Shown here: positions 20,602 through 29,608 of the stretch, piece after piece
How positions within the stretch are numbered: position 1 is the first letter of the stretch
How the letters are laid out: each line of letters opens with the position of its first letter
NCBI RefSeq assembly: GCF_004134905.2
Contig: NZ_SDPQ02000001.1
Span: 1,116,001-1,180,000 of the forward strand
Source of the DNA: Aeromicrobium ginsengisoli
GTDB lineage: Bacteria > Actinomycetota > Actinomycetes > Propionibacteriales > Nocardioidaceae
DNA: 64,000 nucleotides
Reading direction: 5' to 3'
Program-made: the position numbers and the translations under genes
Notes under the pieces: generated by a model
Databases searched by the model: none
Told to the model about the DNA's origin: nothing
Seen by the model: the letters and a program-made list of their open reading frames with translations, nothing else

Positions 20602-21300
20602 TCATGCGGGCGGCGTGATCGCCTGGTAGCCGACGCCGCGCACGGTGCGGATGATCTGCGGGTTCTCGGCGTCGTCCTCGATCTTGGACCGGAGGCGCGT
20701 CATGTGGACGTTGACGAGTTTGGTGTCGCCCGGGTGGTGGTAACCCCAGACCTTCTGCAGCAGCGTCTCGCGCGTGAAGACCTGTGCCGGATCGCTCAGC
20801 AGGCAGGCCAGCAGGTCGAACTCCAGCGGGGTCAGCTCGAGTGGCTCACCCTTGCGGGTCACGGTGTGGCCGGCCGGGTCGAGCACGATGTCGCCGAACA
20901 CGAGCGGTTCGGCGAGCTGGTCGGAGCGGCGCAGGCGGGCCCGGACGCGGGCCACGAGCTCGGTGTTCTTGAACGGCTTGGTGATGTAGTCGTCCGCGCC
21001 CGCCTCGAGCCCGGCGACGACGTCGGGCGTGTCGGACTTGGCGGTCAGCATGATGATCGGGACCGCCGACTTCTCGCGGATCTGCCGGCACACGCTCATG
21101 CCGTCGAGGCCCGGCAGCATCAGGTCGAGCAGCACGACATCGGGCTTGAACTGGGTGAACGCCGCCATGACCCGGTCGCCCGAGCGGCACACCGCGGCGG
21201 TCAGGCCCTCGCCCTCGAGGACGATCGTGAGCATCTCGGCGAGCGAGGCGTCATCGTCGACGACGAGCACGCGATCACGCTTCGTACGTCGATAGCTCAT
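20602..21300 (-). CDS. mtrA: Response regulator MtrA
   Basis: A 232-aa OmpR-family regulator: receiver domain (10-122) with D59 in VVLLDLMLPG and K107 in YITKPF, and a winged-helix DNA-binding domain (135-228) ending with TVRGVGYQ. MtrA controls wall hydrolases, division and osmotic responses in actinobacteria. TAGTAT ends 6 bases before the ATG, so the transcript is probably leaderless. The hairpin at 21331-21360 insulates it from ahcY upstream. Confidence 0.97.
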   Translation of the reverse strand: MSYRRTKRDRVLVVDDDASLAEMLTIVLEGEGLTAAVCRSGDRVMAAFTQFKPDVVLLDLMLPGLDGMSVCRQIREKSAVPIIMLTAKSDTPDVVAGLEAGADDYITKPFKNTELVARVRARLRRSDQLAEPLVFGDIVLDPAGHTVTRKGEPLELTPLEFDLLACLLSDPAQVFTRETLLQKVWGYHHPGDTKLVNVHMTRLRSKIEDDAENPQIIRTVRGVGYQAITPPA

Positions 21301-21306
21301 GGATCA

Positions 21307-21312
21307 ATACTA
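21307..21312 (-). promoter_or_regulatory. -10 element of mtrA (leaderless)
   Basis: TAGTAT on the minus strand, 6 bases before the mtrA ATG, so transcription should start at or next to the start codon. Confidence 0.55.
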
Positions 21313-21330
21313 CGGAGACCGGGACAGCGA

Positions 21331-21360
21331 CGGGCGCCAGATGCGAACACCTGGCGCCCG
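21331..21360 (-). terminator. ahcY terminator hairpin
   Basis: CGGGCGCCAG and CTGGCGCCCG form a perfect 10-bp stem with a 10-base loop, 21 bases after the ahcY stop. No T-run follows. It separates ahcY from mtrA, which has its own promoter. Confidence 0.6.
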
Positions 21361-21381
21361 GAGCTGTTGTGGTGCGGTGAC

Positions 21382-22809
<1,428 letters not shown>

Positions 22810-22816
22810 GACCGAC

Positions 22817-22822
22817 AGCGTA
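22817..22822 (-). promoter_or_regulatory. -10 element of ahcY (leaderless)
   Basis: TACGCT on the minus strand ends 7 bases before the ahcY ATG. No Shine-Dalgarno sequence is visible between them. Confidence 0.45.
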
Positions 22823-22930
22823 CCGGCGGGTAGTCGTCCGCACCGAATCGGCGGGCACATGTGAGGCACCCGACAAACGCGGGGCCCCGACTTTCGCTCC
22901 CTCCAGGTCGGGCGTACGGTGTCGGAGGAC

Positions 22931-22946
22931 TGTGACGGGGGTCACG
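22931..22946. promoter_or_regulatory. Crp/GlxR-type operator
   Basis: TGTGA-CGGGGG-TCACG matches the Crp/GlxR consensus TGTGA-N6-TCACA at nine of ten fixed positions. It lies 27 bases upstream of the DUF3311-symporter start, so cAMP-responsive control of monocarboxylate uptake is likely. Confidence 0.55.
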
Positions 22947-22972
22947 GCCGGACTGACTGGGGGGTCATGTCA

Positions 22973-23233
22973 ATGCCAGAGCACACACCGCCGGGCAAGG
23001 GTCCGCTGATCGGGGCGGGGGTGGCACTGACGGTTGCCATCGTCGTGCCGCTGCTCGTCTGGACGTACGCCAAGGCCGACCCTGAGCTGTGGGGCATCCC
23101 GTTCTTCTTCTGGTACCAGTTCCTGCTGGTCGTGGGCTCCGTCGTCCTGACGTCGATCGCCTACCGGCTCGTCATCGGGCATGAGCGGCAGCGCCGCCTC
23201 GCCGAAGGACGTACGAACGGGGAGGCACGATGA
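22973..23233 (+). CDS. DUF3311 small membrane protein (symporter partner)
   Basis: An 86-aa protein with two membrane helices (about 12-33 and 43-66: FFFWYQFLLVVGSVVLTSIA), characteristic of DUF3311 proteins encoded just before SSS-family symporters and probably their small subunit. Two starts are possible. ATG 22973 has a G-run ending 8 bases upstream and is preferred; ATG 22967 has only 2 bases of spacing. The stop overlaps the symporter ATG by 4 bp. Confidence 0.85.
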   Translation: MPEHTPPGKGPLIGAGVALTVAIVVPLLVWTYAKADPELWGIPFFFWYQFLLVVGSVVLTSIAYRLVIGHERQRRLAEGRTNGEAR

Positions 23234-24900
23234 ACGACGTCGACCCGGTCGCCCTCAGCATCTTCCTGTTCTTCTTCCTGCTCGTCACGATCCTCGGCTT
23301 CCTGGCCGCGCGGTGGCGCAAGGCCGAGACGCTCGACAACCTCGACGAGTGGGGACTGGGCGGACGCAGCTTCGGCACGTTCGTCGCCTGGTTCCTGATC
23401 GGCGGCGACATCTACACGGCCTACACGTTCATCGCCGTCCCCGCGCTGCTGTATGCCGGCAACGCCACGGGCTTCTTCGCGGTGCCCTACACGATCATCC
23501 TCTACCCGATCATCTTCATCTTCCTGCCGCGCCTGTGGTCGGTCTCGCACCGCCGCTCGTACGTCACGCCGGCCGACTTCGTGCAGGGTCGCTTCGACTC
23601 CCGCGGCCTGTCGCTGGCGATCGCGTTCACCGGCATCCTGGCGACACTGCCCTACATCGCGCTGCAGCTCGTCGGCATCCAGGCAGTGCTCGATGTCATG
23701 GGACTCGGCGGCGGCGAGGACGCCAGCTGGTTCCGCAAGGACGTCCCGCTGTTCGTCGCGTTCGCGCTGCTGGCGGCCTACACCTACTCCTCGGGGCTGC
23801 GGGCGCCGGCGCTGATCGCATTCGTCAAGGACACACTGATCTACCTCGTCATCATCGTCGCGGTGATCTATCTGCCGACCCAGCTCGGCGGCTGGAGCGG
23901 CATCTTCGACTCGGCAGGCAAGGCGTTCGACTCGTTCAACAAGGACAGCGCCGACGCGATAGCCAGCGGTGAGGCGCGACCCAAGGGCCTGATCCCGGGG
24001 CTGGGAGTCTCCCAGTGGGCGTACGCCACACTGTCGCTCGGCTCGGCGCTCGCGCTGTTCATGTATCCGCACTCCGTCACCGCGGTGCTGTCGACCAAGA
24101 ACCGCAACATCATCCGGCGCAACGCGGCGCTGCTCCCGGCGTACTCGTTCCTGCTGGGCCTCCTGGCGCTGCTGGGCATCGCCGCAGTCGCCGCGGGCAT
24201 CCAGGTCAAGAACCCGCAGCTGGCGATCCCCCAGCTTTTCGAGCAGGAGTTCTCGCCGTGGTTCGCGGGTGTCGCGTTCGCCGCGATCGTCATCGGTGCC
24301 TTCGTGCCGGCCGCGATCATGTCGATCGCCGCCGCCAACCTGTGGACCCGCAACATCTACAAGGCGTTCCTCAACCCAGGGGCGACCGACGCGCAGGAGG
24401 CCAAGCAGAGCAAGCTCGCGAGCCTGCTCGTGAAGTTCGGCGCGCTCCTGTTCGTGCTGGCGCTGCCCAAGGACTTCGCGATCAACCTGCAGCTGCTCGG
24501 CGGCATCTGGATCCTGCAGACGCTGCCGGCGATCGTCATCGGCCTCTACACGCGCTGGTTCCACCGCTACGCCCTGATCGCCGGCTGGGCGGTCGGCATG
24601 GCGTGGGGCACGATCGCGGCCTACAACACCGAGGTCGTCGGAGACCCGGGGTCGCACTTCGGCGGCTCGGTCGCTCCGCTCGAGGTGCTCGGCATCCACA
24701 TCAGCGACAACCTCATCTACTTCGGGTTGACCGCGCTCGTGCTCAACCTGATCGTCGCGGCCGTCGGCACGGTGATCTGCCGGGTGCTCGACGTGGACGC
24801 CGGCACGGACGACACGCATCCGACCGACTACCTGGCCGACGCCGGGGACCCCGAGGTCGTCGACCGCCTCGACCCGCTGTCCACCCCGCCGGTGGACTAG
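23230..24900 (+). CDS. Sodium:solute symporter (SSS family, MctP-like)
   Basis: A 556-aa polytopic transporter of the SSS family with about 13-14 membrane helices. Conserved features include G-G-R-S-F-G-T-F-V-A-W-F near residue 45, the S-V-S-H-R-R-S-Y-V-T-P-A-D-F loop, and Y-P-H-S-V-T-A-V-L-S. Pairing with DUF3311 fits the monocarboxylate/acetate (MctP-like) or pantothenate-type branch. The exact substrate is not decided by sequence. It probably imports small organic acids with Na+ under Crp/GlxR-type control. Confidence 0.9.
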   Translation: MNDVDPVALSIFLFFFLLVTILGFLAARWRKAETLDNLDEWGLGGRSFGTFVAWFLIGGDIYTAYTFIAVPALLYAGNATGFFAVPYTIILYPIIFIFLPRLWSVSHRRSYVTPADFVQGRFDSRGLSLAIAFTGILATLPYIALQLVGIQAVLDVMGLGGGEDASWFRKDVPLFVAFALLAAYTYSSGLRAPALIAFVKDTLIYLVIIVAVIYLPTQLGGWSGIFDSAGKAFDSFNKDSADAIASGEARPKGLIPGLGVSQWAYATLSLGSALALFMYPHSVTAVLSTKNRNIIRRNAALLPAYSFLLGLLALLGIAAVAAGIQVKNPQLAIPQLFEQEFSPWFAGVAFAAIVIGAFVPAAIMSIAAANLWTRNIYKAFLNPGATDAQEAKQSKLASLLVKFGALLFVLALPKDFAINLQLLGGIWILQTLPAIVIGLYTRWFHRYALIAGWAVGMAWGTIAAYNTEVVGDPGSHFGGSVAPLEVLGIHISDNLIYFGLTALVLNLIVAAVGTVICRVLDVDAGTDDTHPTDYLADAGDPEVVDRLDPLSTPPVD

Positions 24901-24906
24901 GACCGC

Positions 24907-25887
24907 CTAGTGGCTCGGGGCTGCCGGGGCCTCGGGTCTGGCGTCGGGGACGTGGTCGGCGCGGTAGACATCGGGCTCGATGTAGACCTGCTGCGCCATC
25001 GGCTCCGCCGCGCGTACGTTGCGCTCGGCGGCGTCGATGACCTCGGCGATGCCGGCACCGGTCGCATCGGCCTCGATGCCGATCTTGACCGCGACGAGCA
25101 GCTCCTCGGGCGCGATGTGCAGCGTCTTCATGTGGATGATCTGCGTGACGCCGGGCGTGGACTCGATCGCCGAGCGGATCCGGCCGATCGCGTCCTTGCT
25201 GGCCGACTCGCCGATCAGCAGGCTCTTGACCTCGATCGCCAGGATGATCGCGACGACGATCAGCAGCACACCGATGAAGCCGGTGCCGATGACGTCGAAG
25301 TAGGCGTTGTCGGTGATCAGCGACAGGCTCACCGCCAGGAACGCGGCGATGAGGCCGACCAGCGCGGCGAAGTCCTCGAGCAGGATGACCGGGAGCTCGG
25401 GCGACTTGGCCTTGCGGATGAACGACCACCAGCTCTGCGCACCGCGCACCTTGTTGCTCTCGATGATCGCGGTGCGGAACGACAGCGACTCGAGCACGAT
25501 CGCGACGCCGAGCACGACGAGCGGGACGAGGCGCCACGTGCTGTCGAGCCCGCCGTCGTGGCCGTCGTGGATCTCGTGCCACTTGTGATAGGCCTCGTAG
25601 AGCGCGAACAGGCCGCCGACGCTGAACAGCACGATCGACACGACGAACGCGTAGATGTAGCGCTCGCGGCCGAAGCCGAACGGATGCTCTTCGGTCGCCT
25701 CACGCTGGGACCGCTTGCCGCCGACCAGCAGCAGCACCTGGTTGCCCGCATCGGCCAGCGAGTGGATCGACTCGGCCAGCATCGACGAGAACCCCGTCAG
25801 CAGGAACGCGATGAACTTCGTGATGGCGATCCCGGTGTTGGCCAGGAGCGCAGCGATGACTGCCTTGTTGCCGCCTTCGGTGGCCAT
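24907..25887 (-). CDS. Cation diffusion facilitator (SLC30A9-like)
   Basis: A 326-aa CDF transporter exporting divalent metal (probably Zn2+ or a related ion). There are six helices, the TM2 half-site H42-S-L-A-D46, and a C-terminal cytoplasmic ferredoxin-like domain (about 220-300). The TM5 half-site reads E171-D172 instead of HxxxD, as in SLC30A9-like members, so the metal choice may differ from classical zinc CDFs. It is translated 2 bases after the Trm112 gene. Confidence 0.9.
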   Translation of the reverse strand: MATEGGNKAVIAALLANTGIAITKFIAFLLTGFSSMLAESIHSLADAGNQVLLLVGGKRSQREATEEHPFGFGRERYIYAFVVSIVLFSVGGLFALYEAYHKWHEIHDGHDGGLDSTWRLVPLVVLGVAIVLESLSFRTAIIESNKVRGAQSWWSFIRKAKSPELPVILLEDFAALVGLIAAFLAVSLSLITDNAYFDVIGTGFIGVLLIVVAIILAIEVKSLLIGESASKDAIGRIRSAIESTPGVTQIIHMKTLHIAPEELLVAVKIGIEADATGAGIAEVIDAAERNVRAAEPMAQQVYIEPDVYRADHVPDARPEAPAAPSH

Positions 25888-25889
25888 CC

Positions 25890-26057
25890 TCAGATCGCCC
25901 GGGCTTCGTCGACGAGCATCACGGGGATGTCGCGGCGGACCGGATAGGCCAGGGCGCAGGCGGTGCAGACGAGCTCACTCGCCTCGTCGTCGACCGCGAG
26001 GGTGGCCCGGCACTGCGGGCACACCAGGATCTCGAGCAGGGCGGGGTCAAGATTCAT
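25890..26057 (-). CDS. Trm112 family zinc protein
   Basis: A 55-aa protein read directly from the sequence: [18 protein letters not shown], then two Cys pairs (C13-x2-C16 and C31-x2-C34) and [11 protein letters not shown]. This is the bacterial Trm112/YcaR form, a small zinc-bound partner or stabiliser of methyltransferases. TAGGCT ends 7 bases before the ATG and overlaps the manB stop codon, suggesting a separate leaderless transcript that also covers the CDF gene. Confidence 0.9.
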   Translation of the reverse strand: MNLDPALLEILVCPQCRATLAVDDEASELVCTACALAYPVRRDIPVMLVDEARAI

Positions 26058-26064
26058 GTGGAGC

Positions 26065-26070
26065 AGCCTA
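26065..26070 (-). promoter_or_regulatory. -10 element of the Trm112-CDF pair
   Basis: TAGGCT on the minus strand, 7 bases before the Trm112 ATG; its TAG is also the manB stop codon. Confidence 0.5.
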
Positions 26071-27426
26071 CCGACGGATCACCGCGAGGACCTCATCGCG
26101 CACACGTGCCATGGTCTCCTCGTCGTCGCCCTCGACGTTGAGCCGCAGCAGGGGCTCGGTGTTGGAGGCACGCACGTTGAACCACCAGCGGTCGCCCGTG
26201 ATGGTCAGGCCGTCGAGGGTGTCCTGCGGCAGGTCGGCGTACGTCGTCGAGAGCTCCTCGAGGATCGCCGGACCGTCGTCGACGGTGCTGTTGATCTCGC
26301 CCGAGGCGACGTAGCGCTCGTATTGAGCCATGAGCTCCGACACCGTGCCGTCGGTCTCGGCGAGTGCCGCCATGACGTGCAGCGCCGCGATCATGCCGGA
26401 GTCGGCGAGGAAGAAGTCCTTGAAGTAGAAGTGCCCGGAGTGCTCGCCGCCGAACACCGCGCCGGTGCGCGCCATCTCGGCCTTGATCAGGGAGTGCCCG
26501 ACCGGCGTGCGTACGGCGGTGCCGCCGTTCTCGGTGATGATCTCCGGCACGGCCTTGGACGTGATGACGTTGTGCAGGATCGTCGCGCCGGGCGTCGTCA
26601 GCAGCGCCCGCGAGGCGATGAGCGCCGTGATCGCCGACGGCGAGACGACGTCGCCGAGCTCGTCGACGACGAAGCACCGGTCCGCGTCGCCGTCGAACGC
26701 GAGGCCGACGTCGGCGCCGGTGTCGCGCACCGTGGCCTGCAGGTCGACCAGCGTGCTGTGGTCGAGCGGGTTGGCGTCGTGGTTGGGGAACGTGCCGTCG
26801 AGCTCGAAGTACATCGGCGTCAGCTCGACGTTGAGCGTCGCGAACACCGAGGGCACGGTGTGTCCGGCCATGCCGTTGCCGGCGTCGGCGACGACCTTGA
26901 GGCGGCGCCGGCCGGGGATCGGCACGATCTCGTGGAGGTAGGCGGCATAACGGCTGAGCGCGTCGAGCTCCTCGTACGTCCCCGTCGGCTCGGGCAGCTC
27001 GGTGCGGGCCAGGAACGCCGTGGCCTGCTCGGCGATCGCCGAGAGCCCGGTGTCGTAGCCGATCGGCTTGGCCCCGGCGCGGCACAGCTTGATGCCGTTG
27101 TACTCCGCGGGGTTGTGGCTCGCGGTGATCATGGCACCGGGCAGGTCGAGGTCGCCTGAGGCGAAGTAGAGCAGGTCGGTCGATGCCAGGCCGATGCCGA
27201 TGACGTTGCCACCCTGGGCGCGTACGCCGTCGGAGAACGCCTCGACGAGCAGCGGCGACGTGTCGCGCATGTCGTGGCCGATCACGGCGGTGCCGCCCCC
27301 GGCCACGCCGGTCTCGAGGGCGAACGCCTCGCCGAGGGCACGGGTCAGGGCAGGGTCGAGCTGTTCGGGCGAGCGGCCGCGTACGTCGTACGCCTTGACC
27401 ACCTCCGCCAGACGGGGGTCGATCAA
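26068..27426 (-). CDS. manB: Phosphomannomutase/phosphoglucomutase
   Basis: A 452-aa alpha-D-phosphohexomutase. All four signature loops are intact: TASHNP with phospho-Ser S103, the metal loop D-G-D-A-D-R, the sugar loop G-G-E-H-S-G-H and the phosphate loop R-A-S-N-T-E-P. It supplies mannose-1-P (GDP-mannose for glycolipids and glycans). The start is TTG at 27426, giving a 4-bp TTGA overlap with the DUF3499 stop; no ATG or GTG fits before the conserved AYDVRG. The neighbourhood matches M. tuberculosis manB (Rv3257c). Confidence 0.93.
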   Translation of the reverse strand: MIDPRLAEVVKAYDVRGRSPEQLDPALTRALGEAFALETGVAGGGTAVIGHDMRDTSPLLVEAFSDGVRAQGGNVIGIGLASTDLLYFASGDLDLPGAMITASHNPAEYNGIKLCRAGAKPIGYDTGLSAIAEQATAFLARTELPEPTGTYEELDALSRYAAYLHEIVPIPGRRRLKVVADAGNGMAGHTVPSVFATLNVELTPMYFELDGTFPNHDANPLDHSTLVDLQATVRDTGADVGLAFDGDADRCFVVDELGDVVSPSAITALIASRALLTTPGATILHNVITSKAVPEIITENGGTAVRTPVGHSLIKAEMARTGAVFGGEHSGHFYFKDFFLADSGMIAALHVMAALAETDGTVSELMAQYERYVASGEINSTVDDGPAILEELSTTYADLPQDTLDGLTITGDRWWFNVRASNTEPLLRLNVEGDDEETMARVRDEVLAVIRR

Positions 27427-27752
27427 GAGTCGGGCCTCACGAGTCGAAGGGCGGGTGGTCCATCAGGTTGTGGAGCGGGCGGGCGGCCGGCCTCACGTAC
27501 GGCATCGGCCAGGGCCAGCAGGTCGTCGCGCGTGGGCTCGGCAGCAGCGGGGTCGGGCGCGAGGCGCAGGACGTTCCAGCCCTGCGGCGCCGACATGCGC
27601 TGCGAGTGCTCGGCGCACAGGTCGTAGGTGTGCGGTTCGGCGTAGGTCGCGAGAGGACCCAGCACCGCTGTCTGGTCCGCATAGACATAGGTCAGCGTCG
27701 CCACTGCCGTCTGGGAGCACGCAGAACGCGTGCATCGTCTCACCGCACCCAC
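27423..27752 (-). CDS. DUF3499 protein
   Basis: A 109-aa actinobacterial DUF3499 member, with R-R-C-T-R-S-A-C near the start, ATLTYVYADQTAVLGPLAT and Y-D-L-C-A-E-H-S. The four Cys/His groups look like a small zinc-binding unit. The GTG start at 27752 is supported by TAACCT 6 bases upstream (leaderless). It lies upstream of and overlaps manB, as Rv3258c does in M. tuberculosis. No function is known. Confidence 0.9.
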   Translation of the reverse strand: MGAVRRCTRSACSQTAVATLTYVYADQTAVLGPLATYAEPHTYDLCAEHSQRMSAPQGWNVLRLAPDPAAAEPTRDDLLALADAVREAGRPPAPQPDGPPALRLVRPDS

Positions 27753-27758
27753 GAGGTG

Positions 27759-27764
27759 AGGTTA
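27759..27764 (-). promoter_or_regulatory. -10 element of DUF3499-manB
   Basis: TAACCT on the minus strand, 6 bases before GTG 27752, back to back with the -10 of the divergent zincin-like gene. Confidence 0.5.
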
Positions 27765-27788
27765 TCCCTGACTCCGAAGCGCGCGCGT

Positions 27789-27794
27789 TAGGCT
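27789..27794 (+). promoter_or_regulatory. -10 element of the zincin-like gene
   Basis: TAGGCT, 6 bases before ATG 27801; no Shine-Dalgarno sequence is visible. Together with 27759-27764 it makes a compact divergent pair of leaderless promoters. Confidence 0.5.
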
Positions 27795-27800
27795 CACCGC

Positions 27801-28247
27801 ATGGATCACTTCGGCGGCGCCGTCAGCGGCCCCCGACCCGGCCGGATGCGCGATCGACGTGGCCGTGGGCCGCGCGGACCGATGGCCCTGCCGGGGCCGC
27901 TCTCGCCACGCAGCGTGCCGGTGCACCGTCCTGCCAGGGCGTCGTTCGACCTGCTGGTCGGTGACGTGCTGGCCGCCCTCGAGCCCCACTTCGCGGTCGA
28001 GCCGGACCACGTCGACGTCGTCGTCGAGGAAGCTCCGATGCTGCCACCGGAATGGACCGACGACGTGCCGTTGAGCATCGTCGCGCCCGGACCCGCGGGT
28101 GCGCGCGTCGTGCTGTTCCGCATCCCGATCGCCCAGCGGTGCTCGGGCAACGAGGATCTCGAGGACCTCGTCTGGACGGTCGTCCTCGACCGGCTCGCCG
28201 AGGTCTGGCACATGTCGCCCGACGACCTCGACCCGCGACCGCGCTAG
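27801..28247 (+). CDS. Zincin-like (Rv3259-type) protein without catalytic motif
   Basis: A 148-aa member of the zincin-like metallopeptidase family (PF06262). A basic Arg/Pro-rich N-terminus (about 1-45) precedes the family domain: F-D-L-L-V-G-D-V-L-A-A-L, V-D-V-V-V-E-E-A-P and V-L-F-R-I-P-I. Where active members carry HExxH, this protein reads L-D-R-L-A-E-V-W-H, so peptidase activity is unlikely. The stop shares the 4-base palindrome CTAG with the stop of the converging DUF5719 gene. Confidence 0.82.
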   Translation: MDHFGGAVSGPRPGRMRDRRGRGPRGPMALPGPLSPRSVPVHRPARASFDLLVGDVLAALEPHFAVEPDHVDVVVEEAPMLPPEWTDDVPLSIVAPGPAGARVVLFRIPIAQRCSGNEDLEDLVWTVVLDRLAEVWHMSPDDLDPRPR

Positions 28248-29608
28248 CTGACTGGACGGACCTGCGGGCTCAGCACCGTGACGGGTGCCGGGGTCAGGGC
28301 CAGCGAGCTGATGCCGTCGCCCTTGACGTACGTCGCAGCCGCGACGACCTTGCCGTGCGGCGTCACCACGAAGTAGGCCGCCTCCGGTGTCTCGAGCCTG
28401 GTCCAGGTCGTGGTGCCGGCCTTGATCTTGACGGTCGTCGCGGCCAGACGCCGCATCGACGAGTCGTAGGCCTGCACGTCGACTGTCGCCGCGGCACCCG
28501 GTGCGGTCAGCAGCAGGCGCGGCGCACCGATCTTGGGACCTACCTCGACGGGCACGACGGACGGACCCGTCAGCGCCGGGACCGCCTCGGCGTACGCGTA
28601 GTCCTTGGCACTCGGCGCCATGCGGACCGTCGCGGAGACCGGCTGGTCCGACGTGAGCTGAAGCGCCTGGGCGCCGGAGCCCGCGGACTTGGGCACCGTG
28701 ATCGAACGCGTGGCACCTGCCCGCACCTTGATCTGGTCCAAGCCGGACGGCGCGAACGTGTTCTTCGCGCCGATGACCTTGACCGAGACCCGCGCGGTGT
28801 CGGCGCCGGGGTTGAGCACCATCAGCGTCCGGCCCTGAGCACCCTGGACGAGTCCACCGATGACCTGTTTGCGTCGCGGCGACAGCGTCGCGGACACCGG
28901 CTCGGTGCCGCTGAAGACGGTCGTCGCGCTGTCGTTGACGACCGCTGAGAGCGAGCCGCGCCGACGGTGCACGTGCATCGCCAGCTCGGACTCCCCCGCT
29001 GCCAGCTCGTCGAGCCGGATGCGGCGCACCGACGACGGGCCGACCACGATGCCTTCGGACCCCACGGCGTCGATCTTGCCCTTGGGGCCCCACAGCGACA
29101 GGTCGACGGCGGCCGGGGTGTCGGCGAGGTTCGTCAGGATCAGCGTCGAGAAGTGCTTGCCACCCGAGCCGAGGCCCAGCAGCCAGGCGTCGTCGACGAC
29201 ACCCGGGCACGAGCCGACCACGAGTCCGCCGCCACCCTTCTTGGGCGCGGTGCCGGCAAAGAATCCCACAGGGCCCGATGCCCGGCCGGCCTGCTGGACC
29301 ATCACGCCGGAGCCGTCGACCACGGACGTACGCCATGAGGACGGCTTCTCGAGCTCGGCGTCACGCGCGCGGCCCGGGAAGATGTTGGCCTTCGCGCCCG
29401 TGCCCGCGCGCACCTGGCCGGACGCCACCGTGATGACCGAGCCGGCCGGGCAGGCGTACGACGCCTCGCCGACGATCACGCGCGACGGGGGACGCCCCGA
29501 CTCCGAGCTCGACGGGGCGACGAGGGCGAGCAGGACGAGGGCCACAGCGGCAAACGGCAGCACCAGAATGCGCAGATCCTTCATGTTCGCTCGCTGGCGC
29601 TGGCTCAT
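28244..29608 (-). CDS. DUF5719 secreted/anchored protein
   Basis: A 454-aa actinobacterial DUF5719 protein: one N-terminal membrane anchor (about 12-30) followed by a long extracytoplasmic beta-rich region with repeated strand patterns and P-V-S-A-T-V-R-M-A type segments. The ATG at 29608 overlaps the stop of the large glycosyltransferase by 4 bp and is preferred over Met at 29584. The coupling with a membrane glycosyltransferase and whiB suggests an envelope role, perhaps processing or binding the glycan made by its partner. Confidence 0.85.
   Translation of the reverse strand: MSQRQRANMKDLRILVLPFAAVALVLLALVAPSSSESGRPPSRVIVGEASYACPAGSVITVASGQVRAGTGAKANIFPGRARDAELEKPSSWRTSVVDGSGVMVQQAGRASGPVGFFAGTAPKKGGGGLVVGSCPGVVDDAWLLGLGSGGKHFSTLILTNLADTPAAVDLSLWGPKGKIDAVGSEGIVVGPSSVRRIRLDELAAGESELAMHVHRRRGSLSAVVNDSATTVFSGTEPVSATLSPRRKQVIGGLVQGAQGRTLMVLNPGADTARVSVKVIGAKNTFAPSGLDQIKVRAGATRSITVPKSAGSGAQALQLTSDQPVSATVRMAPSAKDYAYAEAVPALTGPSVVPVEVGPKIGAPRLLLTAPGAAATVDVQAYDSSMRRLAATTVKIKAGTTTWTRLETPEAAYFVVTPHGKVVAAATYVKGDGISSLALTPAPVTVLSPQVRPVS

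Noticed and set aside
22810-22930. S-adenosylhomocysteine riboswitch upstream of ahcY
   Set aside because: No SAH-aptamer core was recognisable, and the TACGCT box 7 bases before ATG leaves no leader for an aptamer.
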